From the NCBI GenBank assembly GCA_905201685.1, contig CAJKOW010000009.1, positions 1 through 50,141 of the forward strand: a stretch of DNA of 50,141 nucleotides. The letters run 5' to 3'. The stretch comes from an uncultured Bacteroides sp. GTDB lineage: Bacteria; Bacteroidota; Bacteroidia; Bacteroidales; Bacteroidaceae. The notes beneath the pieces were generated by a model. The model searched no databases. It worked only from the letters and a program-made list of their open reading frames with translations, and was not told the DNA's origin. Below are positions 46,851 through 50,141 of this stretch, in pieces; position 1 is the first letter of the stretch; each line of letters opens with the position of its first letter. A program made the translations under genes and the position numbers.

Positions 46851-48084
46851 AAACCTGTAATTTGTCCGATTCATCCATTCCCCAGCGATAATACGGATTG
46901 GCATCGGTTGTATTCAATTCATCCATTTTATTAATATAAGGTATCACGCGCGAAGCAAACAACAGGCACCCTCTGTTGAAAGCATCATACAGCGGATCGG
47001 AAGCATCGAGGCTGCTGACATGTACGTCTCCTTGAGAGTGAATAAAGCGCCCCTGTCCGATATAAATTCCCACATGAACCACACGTGCCTTGCGTGCAGA
47101 AGTTGCCGGACTGCCGAAAAACAACAGGTCGCCCGGTTGCAAATTGCTGAAGTCGGAAGCTATCTCGATGCGTTCACCCACATAAGCCTGCTGAGAGGCA
47201 TCGCGCGGTATAATCATATCGTGCATGTACAACACCGTCCGCACAAACCCGCTGCAGTCCATTCCCTTCGAAGAGGTTCCAGCCCACAGGTAGGGAACCC
47301 CTATCAGCGTATAAGCCGTTCGGAGAACACTCCCCACGTTTTGCTTCAGTTCAGCCCTCCACTGTTTCTCGGGACGTCCAGCAGATTTTTCAATATACCC
47401 GATGCGACCATCTGGATAAGCCACCTTATAAAAAGAGCCCTTACTGCCTAACCACTTCAACCGGTTACCCGCTACAACATCCGACACCGTCTGCGAGGCC
47501 CTGTCGGGAGCCGAATAGACAAAACCGTAATGCTTCGTGACTACCACCTTCTCTGCCCGATTCCAGGCCGCCACTTCTTCTTTATCCATCAGGGTAATGC
47601 CGGCCCGATGCACCCAGGCAATATAATTGTCCGGTGTCTGTATGCGATACCAACCATCGAACTGAAGCACACGTACCGGCATTCCCAGCAAAGCTTGAGT
47701 CGTCATCTCCGAAGCAAAATCAGGCTTCACATGCAGATTGCATACCGACAAACGAACCACCCCATACGTCTTACCTTTCAGCGTCGCTTCGTCGGGCAGC
47801 ACCTTCATGCAGTCTGTCACTTCGTAACCGCATTTGCTCAGTCCTTCCATCAGGGCTTTCTTAGCTTCCGGCACCGTAGTCACTCCCCTCAACATCATCT
47901 TCTGCCCACACACCATATAATCCGTCTGAAACAAAGCTACCCGCCCGTCGGGCGCATAAGTTTGTTTCAGACTATCAGTCAATCGCACAACCTCAGCCGG
48001 CAAATCGCTACCGACAGCGGCAGAGACCTGCATCAATGAAGCAAAAAGCAGAAAAAGGCTAATTAAATGAACATGTTTTCGCAT
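46840..48084 (-). CDS. NlpC/P60 peptidase (YkfC-like murein peptide endopeptidase)
   Basis: A 414-residue exported cysteine peptidase. Signal peptide (about 1-21) starting at MRKHVHLISLFLLFASLMQVSA (48084, chosen because a -7 box lies just before it). Two SH3-like domains follow (about 105-160 and 180-235), then the NlpC/P60 domain with C277 in GMDCSGFVRTVLY, H337 in VVHVGIYIG and the HSQGDVHV segment. The layout matches gamma-D-Glu-diamino acid endopeptidases that free L-Ala-D-Glu from muropeptides, the substrate of the epimerase translated right after it. Confidence 0.93.
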   Translation of the reverse strand: MRKHVHLISLFLLFASLMQVSAAVGSDLPAEVVRLTDSLKQTYAPDGRVALFQTDYMVCGQKMMLRGVTTVPEAKKALMEGLSKCGYEVTDCMKVLPDEATLKGKTYGVVRLSVCNLHVKPDFASEMTTQALLGMPVRVLQFDGWYRIQTPDNYIAWVHRAGITLMDKEEVAAWNRAEKVVVTKHYGFVYSAPDRASQTVSDVVAGNRLKWLGSKGSFYKVAYPDGRIGYIEKSAGRPEKQWRAELKQNVGSVLRTAYTLIGVPYLWAGTSSKGMDCSGFVRTVLYMHDMIIPRDASQQAYVGERIEIASDFSNLQPGDLLFFGSPATSARKARVVHVGIYIGQGRFIHSQGDVHVSSLDASDPLYDAFNRGCLLFASRVIPYINKMDELNTTDANPYYRWGMDESDKLQVYDK

Positions 48085-48116
48085 TTGGAAAATCCTTTTG
48101 ATACTGTTTCTGCAAG

Positions 48117-48124
48117 CAAAGCTA
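48117..48124 (-). promoter_or_regulatory. Probable NlpC/P60-epimerase promoter, -7 box TAGCTTTG
   Basis: Perfect TAnnTTTG on the minus strand, 32 bases before the chosen ATG at 48084. No clear -33 box. Confidence 0.5.
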
Positions 48125-48188
48125 CAAATTATTTCCATAGGACAGAGAAAAAGAGATAATTTAATTTTATACTCTGCACAGATTGCAT

Positions 48189-48196
48189 TATCTTTG
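48189..48196 (+). promoter_or_regulatory. rnpB promoter, -7 box TATCTTTG
   Basis: Perfect TAnnTTTG placed 7-8 bases before the predicted 5' end of RNase P RNA, the expected distance for a direct start. It is divergent from the NlpC/P60 promoter. Confidence 0.7.
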
Positions 48197-48202
48197 CACG
48201 TT

Positions 48203-48624
48203 AGAAGCAGTCGGTCGGTCTGTCGCTTGCGTCTTTTGTACGTATGAGGAAAGTCCGGGCAACACAGAGCATTCCACTTCCTAACAGAAAGCTATCCGCG
48301 AGGGTAGAGTAACGCAGAAGAAAACAACCGCCTCGGTCTTCGGACTGCGGTAAGGGTGAGAAGGCGGGGTAAGAGCCCACCAGCCTTGTGGCGACGCAAG
48401 GGCTGTGCGTCTTGGAAGTTGTAAGGTCATGTAAACCGGCGCCACGAGAGTTGCTCGCTCCATGTCGGAGGGTGGACCGCTAAAGCGCGTATGGCAACAT
48501 ACGGCTCAGATAAATGACAGACGACCCGCCCTGACAATGACTGAAAACCGAAGGCGAAAGTCCGAAGTCATTACAGTCCGTCAGGAAAGGTTACAGAACC
48601 CGGCTTACAGACCGACTGCTTTTC
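48203..48624 (+). ncRNA. rnpB: RNase P RNA (bacterial class A)
   Basis: The catalytic RNA of RNase P, which trims tRNA 5' leaders. The universal core is visible: GAGGAAAGTCCGGGC (P4 5' half, about 48247-48261) and ACAGAACCCGGCTTA (P4 3' half, about 48593-48607). Helix P1 closes the molecule: AAGCAGTCGGTC (48205-48216) with GACCGACTGCTT (48610-48621). The 5' and 3' ends are inferred from P1 and the promoter. T-rich sequence follows P1, but the next gene starts within 20 bases. Confidence 0.95.
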
Positions 48625-48639
48625 CTTTTTCTTTAATCC

Positions 48640-49965
48640 ATGCTTATGAACAGACGTATAGCCACTCTTTGGAAGTTCCTGACCTACGACATCTGGCGTA
48701 TTACGGAAGATGAAGTCACCAAAACGACTTTCTCTCTGTACAACATCATCAAGACCATCTATCTCTGTATCTCCCGCTTCACTCAAGACCGACTGGCCAA
48801 TAAGGCAGCCGCACTGACCTACAGCACCTTGCTTGCCATTGTTCCTATTCTGGCCATTCTGTTTGCCATTGCGCGCGGCTTCGGCTTCGACAATTTGATG
48901 GAACACCAGATCATCAGCGGCTTCGGTGGAGCAACAGGAACGACCGAAATCATTCTGCAGTTCGTCGATTCTTACTTGTCGCAAGCCAAAAGCGGAGTTT
49001 TTATCGGAGTCGGCCTCATCATGTTGCTCTGGTCCGTACTGAACCTGATCAACAACATGGAAATTACCTTCAACCGCATCTGGCAAGTGAAGAAAGCACG
49101 CAGCATGTACCGCAAAATCACGGACTATTTCTCCATGCTCCTGCTGATGCCCATTCTAATCGTCGTCTCAGGCGGTCTTTCCATTTTCATGAGCACCATG
49201 GTAAAGAATATCGAAGACTATACCCTACTCGCCCCTCTCGGCAAGTTTCTGATACGCCTGATACCTTTCGTACTGGCGTGGGGCATGTTCACCGCTCTCT
49301 ACGTCTTCATGCCCAACACCAAAGTACGTTTCAAGCACGCCCTGATATCCGGCATCCTGGCAGGTACCGCTCACCAGGCATTCCAGTTTCTGTATATCAG
49401 CAGCCAGTTGTGGGTATCGCGCTACAACGCAATCTACGGAAGTTTTGCTGCCCTTCCCCTTTTCCTTTTATGGCTTCAGATTTCCTGGACGATCTGCCTG
49501 TTCGGTGCCGAACTGACGTATGCCGGACAAAACATCCGTAATTTCAGTTTCGACCAGGACACCCGCAGCATCAGCCGCCGCTATCGCGACTTCGTATCCA
49601 TGCTCATCATGTCCCACATTACCAAACGGTTCGAAAAAGGAGAAGCCCCCTATACGGCAGAAGCCATCTCGGAAGAATGTCAGATACCCATACGACTGGC
49701 CAACCAAACCCTTTACGAACTGCAGGAAATCGGGCTGATACATGAAGTGGTAGCCGATACCAAAAGTCAGGATATCGCCTATCAGCCATCAATAGACATC
49801 AACCAACTGACCGTGGCAACCTTGCTTAATCGTCTCTATACACATGGATCGGAAGATTTCAAGATAGACAAAGAGCACGAATTCAGTGCCGAATGGAAAG
49901 CGCTGATGAAGGCCAGAGACGAATACTACAACAGTACGAAACAGCTGTTGCTGAAAGACCTATAA
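48640..49965 (+). CDS. YihY/BrkB family membrane protein
   Basis: A 441-residue inner-membrane protein of the YihY/virulence factor BrkB family, with about six membrane segments in residues 45-300 (KAAALTYSTLLAIVPILAILFAIA, GVGLIMLLWSVLNLINNMEITFNRIW, YFSMLLLMPILIVVSGG, ALISGILAGTAHQAFQFLYI) and a soluble C-terminal part (about 310-441) that looks like a winged helix (YTAEAISEECQIPIRLANQTLYELQEIGLI). The family was once mistaken for RNase BN; its real function is unsettled. ATG at 48646 is an alternative start. It begins 16 bases after rnpB with no promoter between. Confidence 0.88.
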   Translation: MLMNRRIATLWKFLTYDIWRITEDEVTKTTFSLYNIIKTIYLCISRFTQDRLANKAAALTYSTLLAIVPILAILFAIARGFGFDNLMEHQIISGFGGATGTTEIILQFVDSYLSQAKSGVFIGVGLIMLLWSVLNLINNMEITFNRIWQVKKARSMYRKITDYFSMLLLMPILIVVSGGLSIFMSTMVKNIEDYTLLAPLGKFLIRLIPFVLAWGMFTALYVFMPNTKVRFKHALISGILAGTAHQAFQFLYISSQLWVSRYNAIYGSFAALPLFLLWLQISWTICLFGAELTYAGQNIRNFSFDQDTRSISRRYRDFVSMLIMSHITKRFEKGEAPYTAEAISEECQIPIRLANQTLYELQEIGLIHEVVADTKSQDIAYQPSIDINQLTVATLLNRLYTHGSEDFKIDKEHEFSAEWKALMKARDEYYNSTKQLLLKDL

Positions 49966-50141
49966 CGAGTTAGCTTCTTTCCGACATTCCCAGTCGCTCA
50001 CGGTTCCCGTCTCCGACGAAAAGGCTGCACCTATTGCATACACCTTGCGCGAGTCGGCGGCATACTCGCGGGCGTAACCTTTGTCTGCTATCTGCTGCAG
50101 GGCTTCGGCTGCCGTGCCGTCCAACTTGAACTCGAAGATAT
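49960..50141 (-). CDS. PD-(D/E)XK nuclease-type protein of the AAA-ATPase-like/DUF1703 group, C-terminal end
   Basis: The last 60 residues of a minus-strand gene that runs off the right edge. They read IFEFKLDGTAAEALQQIADK and continue to a stop at 49960-49962. The E-x-K (EFK) and the QIxDKGY...Y pattern match the C-terminal nuclease-like part of a family that is multi-copy in Bacteroidales; its full proteins carry an N-terminal AAA-ATPase-like domain, outside this window. Its 3' end overlaps the stop region of the convergent BrkB gene by six bases. Confidence 0.78.
   Translation of the reverse strand, partial: IFEFKLDGTAAEALQQIADKGYAREYAADSRKVYAIGAAFSSETGTVSDWECRKEANSL

Overview
The window is a typical piece of a Bacteroides chromosome, probably a close relative of the B. 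thetaiotaomicron/B. fragilis group. Four things point there. Promoters follow the Bacteroides pattern (-7 box TAnnTTTG, often with a TTTG -33 box 18-20 bases upstream). The primary sigma factor is the short 286-residue Bacteroides form. Lineage-typical genes are present: fkp, C10 and C11 proteases, a fimbrillin-like lipoprotein, DUF4858/DUF4943-like secreted proteins, and a sigma factor next to a membrane-anchored beta-barrel protein. There is no rRNA, tRNA, phage, insertion sequence or CRISPR; the only RNA gene is rnpB.

Layout. 1-4.9 kb (minus): lipB, pheT, yebC and a TSCPD-domain gene. 5.1-10.2 kb (plus): lipoprotein, rsmG, metallo-beta-lactamase-fold hydrolase, gcvP, closed by a strong terminator. 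10.6-18.6 kb (plus): metallophosphoesterase lipoprotein overlapping a secreted protein, a 450-base gap with a 22-base-period tandem repeat, an NtrC-type regulator with its histidine kinase, a K+/H+ antiporter and an acyl-CoA ligase. 18.7-24.2 kb (minus): phosphohexomutase, C69 dipeptidase, M23 metallopeptidase. 24.4-25.5 kb (plus): alanine dehydrogenase. 25.6-31.1 kb (minus): nitronate monooxygenase-like gene, an ECF sigma operon, nadC and a DUF4783-like gene. 31.3-31.7 kb (plus): rlmH. A second tandem palindrome array (23-base period) fills the gap between rlmH and the convergent fkp (31.9-34.7 kb, minus). 34.9-37.8 kb (plus): C10 protease and fimbrillin-like lipoprotein. 37.8-48.1 kb (minus): MarR regulator with a four-domain sulfur/redox fusion protein, a C11 protease with a small secreted protein, rpoD, degP/htrA, and a murein-peptide pair (dipeptide epimerase, NlpC/P60 endopeptidase). 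48.2-50 kb (plus): rnpB and a YihY/BrkB membrane protein, then the 3' end of a minus-strand PD-(D/E)XK gene.

How the genes work together. Most of the window is core metabolism and RNA/translation maintenance. Several units act at the envelope: M23, NlpC/P60 plus epimerase, DegP, the ECF operon, C10, C11 and C69 proteases, and fimbrillin. Fkp makes GDP-fucose from scavenged fucose for surface glycans.

Most unusual observations: (1) two unrelated-sequence intergenic arrays sharing one architecture, imperfect palindromes repeated at an exact 22- or 23-base period; (2) the CoA-disulfide-reductase-like/rhodanese/TusA/DsrE fusion with a MarR partner and a 12-base inverted repeat upstream; (3) the ECF operon whose probable anti-sigma protein ends in an apparent outer-membrane-type barrel; (4) rnpB directly followed by a gene with no visible promoter of its own. 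All assignments come from reading the sequence; no database search was run.
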